Shown here: one piece after another, positions 8,301-20,300 of the stretch
Layout: each line of letters opens with the position of its first letter
Numbering within the stretch: position 1 is the stretch's first letter
Source of the DNA: Pirellulales bacterium
Lineage (GTDB): Bacteria > Planctomycetota > Planctomycetia > Pirellulales > DATAWG01
Length of the DNA: 59,505 bases
Assembly (NCBI GenBank): GCA_035939775.1
Contig: DASZFO010000100.1
Coordinates: forward strand, 1 to 59,505
Reading direction: 5' to 3'
Position numbers and translations under genes: made by a program
The notes under the pieces: generated by a model
Seen by the model: the letters and a program-made list of their open reading frames with translations, nothing else
Database searches by the model: none
What the model was told of the DNA's origin: nothing

Positions 8301-11300
8301 TGCTTGTCCGGATCGGTCATCGAGAGCACGTTGCCATCCGCGTCGTAGGTCCAGGAGGTCGTGGGGCGAGCGGCGCCGGATTGCGGGGCCGGGTCGATTT
8401 CGCTCAACTGTCGGCCCAGATTGTCGTAAGTGACTTGCGTGGTCCGGTTAAGCTGGTCGGTGGCGGTCGACACCCGCCCCAGCTCGTCGTACGCCGTCGC
8501 CGTGCTGCCCAGCGCGTCGGTCACGCTCACGGGCAGGTTCCAGCCATCATAGGCCGTGTCGGTCTCGTGCTGCAACGGATCGACCGCGGCCGTGACGTTG
8601 CCATCCAGATCGTAAGACCAAGTCGTCGTGGGATTCGTTTGGCTGGAAGCCGGGCCGGAGAACTGAGCGGGGGCCGGAGCGATCTCCTTGACCTTGCGGT
8701 TCAGGGCCTCGTACTGGAACTGGGTCGTTCGCCCCAGCGGATCCGTCACGCCCAGCACATTCCCGACCGCGTCGTAGAGCTTCGTGGTCATCTGGCTGGC
8801 GTCGGTCGGCCCGCTCCCCAAGGCATCGACCACCTGGGTCTGCTCCCCTTCGAGGTTGTAGCCGAAGTAGGTATTGTTGCCCAACGGATCGGTCGTTTGA
8901 CTCAACTCGCCGGTCTGGTTGTAGGTCAAGACGGTCTGGGGTCTGGGGGCTGGCGACTGGGAGTTGGGAAGGAACCCGGGACTGGGGTCGATCTCCTTCA
9001 CCTTCCGGTTCAGATTGTCGTAAACGTATGTCGTCGTGAAAAAGTGGTTCGTGTCGTTCGTGGGGGAGTTTGCATCGAGATAACCGCTCGGATTCTGATC
9101 GATGTACGGTTGATGGTTGTTCGGATACGCCGCGTTGACGACGTACTGCAAATTGCCGTTGTTGTCGTAAAAGAACTGCGTGGCCAGATCGTCGCTCGCT
9201 GAATCCACGAGGACATTGATCTCGGCCGTCTTGCGGTTTGCCTGGTCATAGACGTAATTTGTCTCGTGACCGAGCGGGTCGGTCACTGTAAGCACGTTGC
9301 GATTGTCGTCATACGTGTACACGGTGGTCGGCCGAGCCGCTCCGCTGCTCGGCGCCGGCTGGATCACGGCGACGACTTCGCCGAGATGGTTGTAGTCGGT
9401 CTCGGTCGTGTGGGCCGTGTCGGTAGAGCCGCTCCCCAGCGCATCGGTCACGAACATCTTGTCGTTCGCGTCGTCGTACTTCGTCACTGTCGTGGCGGCG
9501 GTGAGCGGCCCGCTCCCGTCCGGGTCGGGCAGAATCGTCTTGAGGTTGCGGCCCAGCGCGTCATAAGTGAACTGCGTCGTGTTTCCGTTCGGATCGGTCG
9601 TGGCGACGACGCGCGAGCCGCCGTCGTATCGCCAGGCGGAGATCGGGGTCGTCGTCGAGAGACCGGACCCAACAGTGCCGCCCGCCGCGACCAGTGGCAC
9701 GGGATCGATCTCGGCAATCTTCCGGTCTCGCGAATCATAAACATACTGCGTCACTCGGCCGAGCGCGTCGGTCGAATAGATCAGGTTCCCGGCCGGATCG
9801 AACTCGGCGGTCGTGTAGGTGCCGTCGGGATTAACCGACTTGACGGTGCGATTCAGACCGTCGTACGAGGCCGTCGTGGTCCGCAACGAAGTCGCCGGCG
9901 CCGACGCCGTGGCAAGCATGGTTTGCGTGAGATTTCCGTTGGCGTCGTAGGTGAAGTTTGTCTGCGGCTGGACCAGCGGACCGTTTGTGCCGAGGGCCGC
10001 GAGATTGTCCGGGTCCGGCTGCTGCTCGGCGATGAGGCGATCGAGCGGATCATAATTCGGATAATTCGTGACGTTCCCGTTGCCGTCGGTGCTGCTGGTG
10101 AGATTGCCGTGGCCGTCGAAGGCCCAGCTCCGCGTGATCGATAGCGACGGCGAGACTTGGGTTGTCGTCGAGGTCGTTTGCCCGGCGGAGTTATAGGCGT
10201 ACGTCGTCGTATAGCTGCTGCCGTCGGTGGCCCCATGCGCGTCGGGCGCGGTGACCGTCAGCGGCTCTCCGCGGCTTGTCGAGGGATACGTGTAGGTCGT
10301 GTAATTGCCGATATAGTTCCAGGTCGCGGAATCGTTCGCATCTTCGATGGATTGATGGAGACTGCCGTCGGAGTTGTACGAGTAGCTGGTGACGTCTCCT
10401 CCGAAGGATGACGTGTTGACGACGAGCGGCTGGCCAAACGCCGTGGTTGTGCCGTTGGCGCCGGGAGCTGAATAGGCGGTCGTCGTCGTTCGGCCGAGCC
10501 GGTCGGTGAACGACGTCACGTTTTCCGGATAATTGGGATCGCCATGAACGAACGTCTCCGTCTGCCCATACTCGTCGGTGTCGGTCTGCTTCAGATCGTT
10601 CAACCAGGTGGCGGTCGTCGTCGTCTGATCTGGATTGAGCTGCTGGAGAACGTTTCCATCCTTGTCGTAATCGTACAACGTGGTTTGGTCGTTCTCATTC
10701 GTCGCCGCCGTGCGGTTGCGGAAGAGGTTGTACGAGAAGCTCTGCGAATTGCCCAGCGTGTCGGTCACTTGGAACCCGCGGCGGTTGGCGTAGTAAGTGA
10801 ATTGCGTTTTGTTGCCGTTCGCATCGATGACGGATTGCAGCAGGTCGTGCAGCGCCGGCGAGGGACTCGCGGTCGTATCGAAGTAGGCGTACTGCGTGAC
10901 GACGGCCGCTTCGCCGCTCGCCACCGGGGCGGTGACTGAGATCAGGCGGCCGGTCGAGGCGCTCGAGTCGTAACCGTACGTCCAGGTGCGCGGCGACGTC
11001 GGAATCGTGTAATCGGTGATCGACGTGACGTGGTTTCCGGTGTACGAAAAACTGAGATAGCGGCTCGTGTCGCTGGGATGCGACGGATCGATGGCCGTGA
11101 CGGTGGAGATGGTCGCGCCGCTGCGGCTGATGTTCACGCCGTTGCCGTAGCGGTCCTTGATCTGGGTAACGTAATACGTCCCCGAGCCGCCGTTGCTGAA
11201 CGTGATTGTCGCTCCGGTCTTGTCCGTCCAGGTGTAGGTTGACGTGCTTGTGTTGAAGCCAAGCGCGCCGAAGATCGTGTCCGGCGTGATGTAGCCGGCC

Positions 11301-14300
11301 GTGGGATTGCTGGGGTTGGCGGGCTTGAACGCCAATCGCATTCCCGTATCGGTGAACCAGACCATCGTGTTCGCCGGCTGGGGACCGTCGATTGTTGTAG
11401 AGGGCGCGAGCGTGTCGCTATACATGAATGACCAGCCGTCCCCCATGCCGCGGTCCGGCAGGGCGGTTTGTCCCTGAGCAGGCGTGTCGAACGAATCGTA
11501 ATGCCGCGACATTCCCAGCGGCGCGCCGAGATTCGGGACGCTGACGTCCGTGGCGTCCTGGATCGCGTCGCCGTTGGCCGTATTGATCGGATCACCGACA
11601 ACGGCCGTGTTCGCGCTCAGCGAGACGTTGTCGGCGCTCTTTTCGTCCCCCGCGCCAGCGCCGCCGTGCGGAGCATCCCACACGCCGTTGATCGCGCCGT
11701 CGATGACGAAGCCCTGCGTTAAGCCGGCGCTATTGACGAGCATGTAGCCAATTCCCGTCCAGGGCCCCTTTGGATTTGGGGTGCCATGGGTCCCGTTGCC
11801 GACGATCACCTCGTAGGTCGGCACCCGGGCAGTAAAGCCCGAGCTGACCGCTGCCTGAATGTCGGCGATGAGGTGGGCGTTATCGGCGTTGTTAACCCCG
11901 TAGTGCAGCTCGCCGTTTAGCGTGTTCGTATCGTCGTTCGATGAGGTGATGGTCAGGAAGGTATTCTGGGCGTTTTGCTGCTGTTCCAACTGGAACGCTT
12001 TGACGGTGGAGATGCTGTCGTAGTTGGTAAGCTCCTCCCAGATGAGTCCTTCCATCGACGAGTTTTGATACCCCATCAAGAGATCACGGTTCAGGTCCTG
12101 CGAGTGGTCGTCGTTGATGGAGATGCCGGCCCACGAGTTGCTCGGCACGTCGATGCCCATGCCCGTGGGAAGATAAGGGAACTGCAACGCCGAAGCCGCG
12201 GCCGGCTGAAGCACCCAATCGCTGGTCGCGAGCCCCGAGGCGACGAGATTGTAAAACGGCACGGCGCCCGTCAATCCGGCAATTTCACTTTCCCCCGCGT
12301 CACATTGATTGAAATACTGGATCGCCGCCAATTGAAGCAGCCCGCCAATAAGGTGGTCCTTGTTCGCGGCGTTCTGATTGATCCACGTTGGCAGAGCGCT
12401 CTGGCTGTCAGCCTGGCTGATTTCCGCCGAGTTGACCGTCTGCCGGATGCTCGTCAGCATTTGCTGGGACGTCTGATTGGCGTCCAAGCCGACGGCCATA
12501 TACTTGCCGCACGGACGGCTGTACACTTTGCTGTAAGATCCATTGGAGAAACTATATCCCGCGCTGGCAAAAGCATCGGCCGGCGCGCCTCCGGCGAATA
12601 CCTGGACGATCACATTCATCGATTCCCCATAGCCCGCACGGTACCTTTGAGAACCGACGGAAAGTGAATTCGGGTCGGCCGCTCCATCCAGGTAAACATG
12701 CGGCACGAACCCGGTCGAGACCCACGACGTAACCGTGACCAAGTTGCCAAAAGAGTTGTACGTAGAAACAGTATTCCAATAGCCGGTGTCCGTGTATCCG
12801 ACGGTAAGCCGCCGCAGGCTGATGTCCGCCAGGTTCTCGCGAGCCGTGGTGAGGGAAAGGGCGACTGGGTTTCCAACGGCGGCGCCGGTCGCATCCCCGG
12901 CGACCACCAACTGATTGGGTTGCGCGGGATCATATTTGACGATTTGAAATCCTTGCTCGCCGCTGCTCTCGCCGATGAACAGCAGCGATTGATTGACAAG
13001 CGTCGAATCAAACGCGGCCACGGTGCAGGTGATCGTCGTCGTGTGCGTCGATGCGTTGTATTGACTGACGCCGGAGACCGTGCAACCCGGCACTGGATCA
13101 GCGACGGCGATCTGAACGAAATACTGGTCCTGCGACGGGATAGCTGAATTCAATGTCTTGCTGGATTGACTCCAATGCGCCGAAGCGGCCGGCAACGAAG
13201 TAAAGACGTGTTGGCGGATCAATCCGGTATATGGCACATCGGCGATCGTCTGGGCCGCACCGCTGGACGCGAGGCTTTTCCGCACCTGGTTCTCGTAATA
13301 CTCGGCCGCCGATTGTGTTTGCGGCGCCGCCAAATAGCCCGTCTGGTCGAACGCCGCGGAATTCAACATGTCGGGCAGGCCGGCTTGATAGTCGAATTGC
13401 TTCCACGTCGGATCGAGGACGACCGGATGGGCGCCGATCGTGCCTTCCAACCAGGTATGATCGAACGTCGCGTAGCTGGAAGACACCGTCGGATTGAGTC
13501 CCGCCAAGTTTAGCACGTTGTAAACGGCCGAGGAAGTCTGCACCCCCAGCCAGTTCTCGACCGCGCCAATCGGATCGGTCACCTGGCTCGTGGCATACTG
13601 CAAGCCGCTCGCGCCGGCGGCCGCCATGAGCTGGACCAAGAGCGAGTCGGTGTCCCAATCGTTACCGGCCCCGGTTTCCAGCACCGCCAACGGTCCTTTC
13701 ATGGCGCCCCGGTACGGCTGGTACTGGATCGTATTGACGAGATACTGATAGATCTCGATCGGCAGCTTGTAGAACGCGCCGGCAAGGTCTTGGTAGACCG
13801 TGTTGACAGCCGATTGATAGCTAGCGCCGCTGGCCTGCGCGGCTGCGACAATCGAAGCGGCGTTCGCGACGATGGATTGCGGATTGTTCGGGGCGATATC
13901 GACGGTGAGCAGCTTGCCGGAAAGGTTGGAGTACCAAGGCGCGCTCGTGCTCGTGGAAAGAGGATTGCCGTAGACGAACAGGCTCGTGAGCGCCGGCTCG
14001 TTGGCCACGGACGTGGGCACAGAGGAGAAGTTGTTGTATCGCAAGTCGAGCGTTTGCAAGTGCGCGAACGTCGGCAGAGCGCTAACCGGGTTGCCGAGGA
14101 CCGCGTCGGTGATCCCGCACCCTTGGAGCGTCAGGCTGGTCAATTGGGTGAGCTTCGAGAGCGGCGAGAGGTCTGGCAGACTTGCTCGCGTTGCATCCTG
14201 AGAGAAGTCGCTGGGCACGAGCGTGAGCGACTGGAGATTCGTTGCATTGGCGATCCCGTTGAGCGATGTGACATGGCTGCTGTCGACGGTGAGCGAGGTC

Positions 14301-17300
14301 AACTGCGCCCACTGGGCTGTCGTCGGGGTCGCGCTGGCGGACAGGCCGAGCGCCTGGTCGGCGGCCGCGACGATCGCCGCGTCCGGCGTGGTTGAAACGG
14401 AAGCCACGCTGAGCGTCACCGCGGTGTTCGACCGATTGAGCGTCAGCGTGTAGGGCTGGCCATTCAAGGTGCAGGAGTCCATGGTTTGCCCATCGAGAAA
14501 CACGAAATTGCCGCCGCTGTTGAGACCGCTCGACGCCGTGATGAGAGTGTACGAGGAACTCACGCTGCTGCCGATGACGTTGACGTTGACTATGTTTGTG
14601 CCGCTGACGCTGGCGATGCCCGCGACGGCCAGTTTGTCGGCGCTGCTTGCGCCGACGTCAAAGGACAAATTGGCGCCGCCGAGCGTAAGGCCCGCGGCGG
14701 AGGTGGACGACTGCTGGACGCTGAACGTTCCCGTGGCGCCGTCACTCATGCAGAACGTCGATCCGAAATCGAGCGCGAGCGTGGCGCTGCCGGTGCTCGG
14801 ATTGCCCGCGTAAATCGTTGTCGATCCGGTCTGGGCATCGAGCGTCCCACCGTATGCGACGTGGATCGCGGTGTTGCCGAGCGATGCGGCCGAGCCCATC
14901 GTCAGCGAGCCGCCGTTGTTGACGGTCGTTGCGCCGGAATAGGTGTCGTGGCTGTTGACCGTGAGCGAACCGTTGACGGCGACCGACAGCGCTCCGCCGC
15001 CGTCGGCCAAGGCGCCGGTGTTGAGGGTGTTGGTGCCGGCGAACGTGACCGTCGCGGCGCCGCTCCCCGAATTCATGCCGCCGGATACCGTCAGGTTGGA
15101 GATCGTTGCAGGGCCGCCCAACGTGATCAGGCCGCTGGCGGCGCTGCCGGCGCCAACCAGAGCGCCTCCGCCGCCGGCGCCGGTTCCAACGAGGCCGGTG
15201 ATTTGATTGGCGAGTGTTACTGAGGGGCCCAAATCCAACTCTCCGCCGCTCAAGAGCGAAACGGCGCCGGTTCCAAGCGACGTGGAGCCGTTCGCGACGA
15301 TTGTGCCCCAATTGCTTCCATACACAGTCGTTCCGCCGCTATACGTGTTTGCTCCGCTCAGGATGAGCTTCCCCGCGCCCTCCTTCCACACGCTGCCGGT
15401 GCCGCTGATCACGCCGGAATACGTCTCCGTCATACCAGCCGGAACGGCGAAGATCAGCGCCGCGCCGCTGGCAACGTATATGTTGCCGGCGACAGAGCCG
15501 ACGTTGGCGGTCCCGTCGCCGATTTCCAAATAGCCGGCGCTGATTGTGACGCCGGCGGGGCAGTCGTTTGATCCTGTAAGTGTGAGGACTCCCCCGTTCG
15601 TCTTATTCATGACGGCGCTGCCGGCGAGGACGGAACCGATCGTATCGTCGGCCGTGGCCGGGACGTCGATGTTGGCGCTTGAGTTCGCCAGATTGATTTG
15701 TCCTCCTTGAATGTTGTAGTACGCGATCTGGAAGTAGATGTCAGCAGTCGTCACCTGCGAATCGACCGTGACCGTCCCCGCGCGATCCTTAAAATAAGCG
15801 GCTGCACCGACCGCGTTCTGCGGGTAAGTCTGCTCGGTGCCGTTATACTGCCAGAGCTGCGTCAAGGTTTGCCAATGACCAGTTCCGCCGAGACCATTGG
15901 TCAGACGGTTATTCGAGACGAGTCCGTCGGCGTCCCAATCCCACTCTTGCGACAGTTGGGCGCTGGCGGGTACAACAGTGCGAACCGTGCCGCCGCCGGT
16001 GGTCGTGGATTGTGCCACTGCCAGGAATGTCGGCGAGCCCGCGAGCGCGCTGGTGTCCACTCCCGTAAGCGTCCAGCCGCCGGGCCTGAAGCTGGAGCCG
16101 GAACCCGCGCCGCCGCCGCTGCCCGAGCTGGAGCCGGAGCCCCCGTCGAAGCCGCTGCCGGTCCCGGAGTAGATGGTGTCGATCTTGTCGGCCGGAACCG
16201 CCGCGCCGAGATAGAAATCGACTTGTTGCACGTCGCCCCAAGCCGCCACGTCGTCGGCTGTCAGGGTCACGTGTGTTGGATCATAGGGAACGGGCGTGAT
16301 AATGAGCTGGCCGATGGTCACCGCGGTCGGCACGTTTCCTTCGGCGCTCGATTCGGCGGCCGTATCGAGGATGGTCACGCTCCCTTGATAAAAGAAATCC
16401 CCACCGCGCCAACCGACGCCGGAAGTGCCAATCGTGGCAACCCTGCCAGCATCGGATGAATCGACAGTCCCACGGAGCTTCGTGTCGCCGCGATAGGTGT
16501 ATTTCACGAGCGTGTCGTACTGCGTCAGGTTGGAGAAGCCGTCCCACGAATTCCAGATCGCGCTCCCGCTGTGGTCACTATTGGCGTGAGAACCGTCGTC
16601 GTTGAGGATCACGCCAAGCGCCGTCATTCCCGTCGTCGGGTTTGATGAATCCGTCTTGTGCTGCTGATCGTAGGCGGCCGTGCTGCTGGTGATTCCGCGG
16701 CCGGTCCATGAATGATCGCTCGCCTGGCCGGACCGCACCATGTCGTTGACGTCGGAATAGTCGCTCGGCGCAGTCGTCTCGCTTTGATCTGGTGGGGCGA
16801 CGATCAAATCGTTGTTCATCATGTCGAGCGTGCCGTAATACACCGTCGATCCCGGCGCCGCTTCGTTATTGTCGATCGAGATCGAGCCGAGCATGCTCGT
16901 GCGGGCCGTGTCATGGGCGACTGGCGTCTGATCACCGCGGATTTGCACCGAGCCGAACGAACTCGTGGTGCCGTGGATCGTGAGGATCGCTTGCCGAATG
17001 AAATCAGCCGTCAAACCGCTGCCCGCACTGACGGTCAAGGTGCCCGCGCCGTCGATCCCGCCGATTTTCTGGTTCGCGCCCGAGACGAGCAGCGTTCCGT
17101 CGTTCCACACAGCGACGCGATTATTCGCATCGGCAAGCATCGCGACGGAGCCGCCCAATTCCACGGTTGCTCCATGCGCGACGACTGCGCTCACTCCCAC
17201 GCCGATCGACGGGCCGGTCGACGAGTCGTTCGGATCGGCTGCAAGGTGAAGAATTCCCGGCGCGTCGACCATAATCTGACTGAATCCGCTAAGCGTGGGA

Positions 17301-20300
17301 GCGGTGTCGATGTCCAACTCTCCTTCTTTGACATCGAGCGTGGCCGAGGAGTCGAGGGTCAAGCCGCCGAGCACGAGCGTCCCCGAGTCGGCCGTGGCCA
17401 GCGTCGCGCCTCCGCCGACCACAATATTGTCGGGCACAGAGCCGGTGTTGCTCGACCCATCACCCAATTGCAGCGTGCCGCCGCTGACGGTGGTGCCGCC
17501 GGTGTATGTATTGGCGTTCGTGAGATTCAATGTCCCTGCGCCGATCTTAGTCAGACTCCCGCTGCCGCTGATCACGCCTGAATATGTCGTTGCACCGCTT
17601 GGAACGTCAAAGATCAGCGTTCCGCCGTCAACGATATTGCTTGCCACATAGCCGACTGTCGAATCGTCACCAAATTGCAACGCGCCGCCGCTGATCGTGA
17701 TGGCGCCGGCGGAATAGTTGGAACCCGTAAGAACCGTTGTACCCGTGCCGGCTTTCGTTAAGGCGACGGAGCCCGAGCCGTTATAGATATTTCCTCCGAA
17801 GGTCGTGGAGGACGAGTTGTCGGTTCCGACGGTTAACGTCGCAGGGGCTGAGGCCGAATTCGAAATTGACCCTGCGCTGCCTGCCAAATCGCCAAAGCTC
17901 GCGTTGTGGCCGTTCAAATCGAACGTGCCGCTGTTGAGAGTCACGCTCGATGAGACTTCAATCGACGTATTCAGTTGAAGCGTTCCAGATTCTATATCGA
18001 GGCTCTCGATCGGCGCGTTGCTATTGCCACCGAGGTTCACCGTGTCGTAGCCAGCATCGAGCGCAATCGTCAAATTGGCTTGGCTCATATTGCCGTCGAG
18101 CGTGATGCCGCCGCTCCCTGCAAACGTAAAGCTGCCCAAGATGGCTCCGCTGATCGTCACGGGAGCGCTACTGTTGATCAAGGTGCCATATCCGTCGATT
18201 GGCGACGCAAGATTTACGCCGTGGAGATCGAGCGTTCCTCCGCTGAGATGGATAGTCGTCGTTGAAGCCAGGGTCTGGTTCAACTGAAACGTGCCCCCGC
18301 CAACGTAGACTCCTGAAGGAACATCGATCTGCGAATTCAACTGCACGTGGCCATTGTCCACGTCGAGACCGCCCAGCGACGCAGTGCTGCCGCCGAGAGT
18401 CGAGATACTGGCTCCGTCGGCGGAGAAAGTAAGATTCGCTTGGCTGAGGTCGCCGTCGAACCCGATGTTTGCCGCGCTGCCTGCCACGGTGAAGCCGCCA
18501 TAGACCGGCCCATGGATGTGAGCGGCGCTTCCGCTATTGGTCAGCGTGCCGTATCCGCTGATGGGCGAACTCAGATCAGCTCCGTTGAGATCCAGCGTGC
18601 CTCCCCGACAGTAGATCGAGGTATCGCTCGCTAAATGGCCGTTCAACTCGATCGTGCCGCCGTTGGCGCGCACGCCCGAGTTGACGCTTGTATTCATGTT
18701 GAAGGCAACGACGCCGGACTCAATGTCGAGACCGGCGATTTCATCGACTGTTGTGCCCGCGGGGAGCAATCCGCCGTTGATGTCCGCCTCTCCGTTTGAG
18801 ATGACCGACAGATTGGCTTGATGAAGATCGCCGTCGAAGACGATATGGCCTTGCTCGACGGTGACCGAGCCGGCGACCGTGGCAGCCAAGTGCATGCTTG
18901 CGCCGCTGTTGATCAGCGTGCCGCTGCCTGTGATCGAGTCGGAGACGGAGATTCCTTGACCGGCGAGGTCAAGCGTCCCGCCATCCAAGCTCACGGTCAT
19001 GTTGCTGCCGATCGCGTTGCTGCCGCCGAGCTTGAGCGTGCCTGAGACGACGGTGACGCCGTGCAACGTGCTTCCGACGCCGAGGAGCACCCTGTTGCTT
19101 GACTTGAACGTCAAGTTGGCGGAACTGAGGTTCCCATCGAGCGTGATGGCGTTGCTTCCGGCGACCATGCCGTTCCCAGATATTGGGCCGTCGACAATTG
19201 CGGTCGCGGTGTTGCTGTTTATGAGCGCGCCGCTGCTGGAACCGCTCGTCGGGAACGCTAGGGCGATCGTGGAGTCGAGGTGTTGGCCGTCCAGGTCCAA
19301 GGTTCCGTTGTCAGAAATGGTCGTGCCGTCGGCAATGGCTTGTGCGTTGGCGAGCGTGAGCGATCCCCCGTTGATCCAGGTGCCCCCGGTGTATGTATTG
19401 CTGCCGCTGAGGATTTCCGAGCCATTGATCTTCAAGGCCAGGGTTCGGCCCGAGCCGCCATTTTGCAGGGTTCCGCCGAATGTGCCGGAACCGTTGGAGG
19501 TCAATGCGATGTTCGTCGAACCAACGGAGTTGGTGACCGTTCCCGAACCGGAAAGCGCCCCGATCGTCTCGTTGTGGCCTGCCAAGTCAAGCGATGCCGC
19601 GGAGGCGACTGAAACCGCCGAATTCGCGCTCCACGCGCTATCGGTGCCGCCCTTGAGCGACCCAGCCGAGACGGTCGTCGCGCCGGCGTACGTGCTCGAT
19701 CCCGACAAGGTCAACGCGCCGCTGCCCGTCTTGGTCAAGCTCCCGCTACCGCTGATTGCCCCTGAGAACGTTTGCGTCGAGGAATCGGCGAAGATCAGGG
19801 ACCCGTTGTCTGCAATATCGCCGCCGACGGACCCATTGATCGAAGTCCCATCTCCCAGTTGCAGCGTTCCAGCGGTGATTGTCGTCACGCCGGTGTAAGA
19901 ATTCGTGCCGAGCAGGGTCAGCGAGCCGCCGCCGGCGACCGTCAGCGTCGTGCTGCCACCAATGCTCGATGAACTGACGTCGGTAATGGTCAACGCGTGC
20001 GATGAGTCGTTTTGAAACAGGAGCGTCGATGGAGTAACGTTGCCCGACACGGTGACGCTCGTGCGCGTCGCGCGATTGTCGAAGATGACGGCGTCGCCGT
20101 CGCTGTATAGCACGTTCGCCGGCCCGCCGGAGGTTGAAGACCAGTTGGCCGTTGTCGTGTTCCAATTCGCCGAACCTGCAGTTCCGACCCAGTAAATCGC
20201 GCCGTTGGAGACGGTCAGTAATTCCACCGAGGCCGAGTTGGTCAGAGTCAGCGTGTAGGCTTGCCGATTAACAACGACGGTCTCGGAGGTTGCACCGTTA

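Noticed and set aside
5951-9202. Long plus-strand frames of 441 and 456 codons opposite the giant Rhs gene
   Set aside because: They are antisense to YD repeats, rich in Arg/Val/Gly, have no family features and arise from the repeat coding sequence with high GC.
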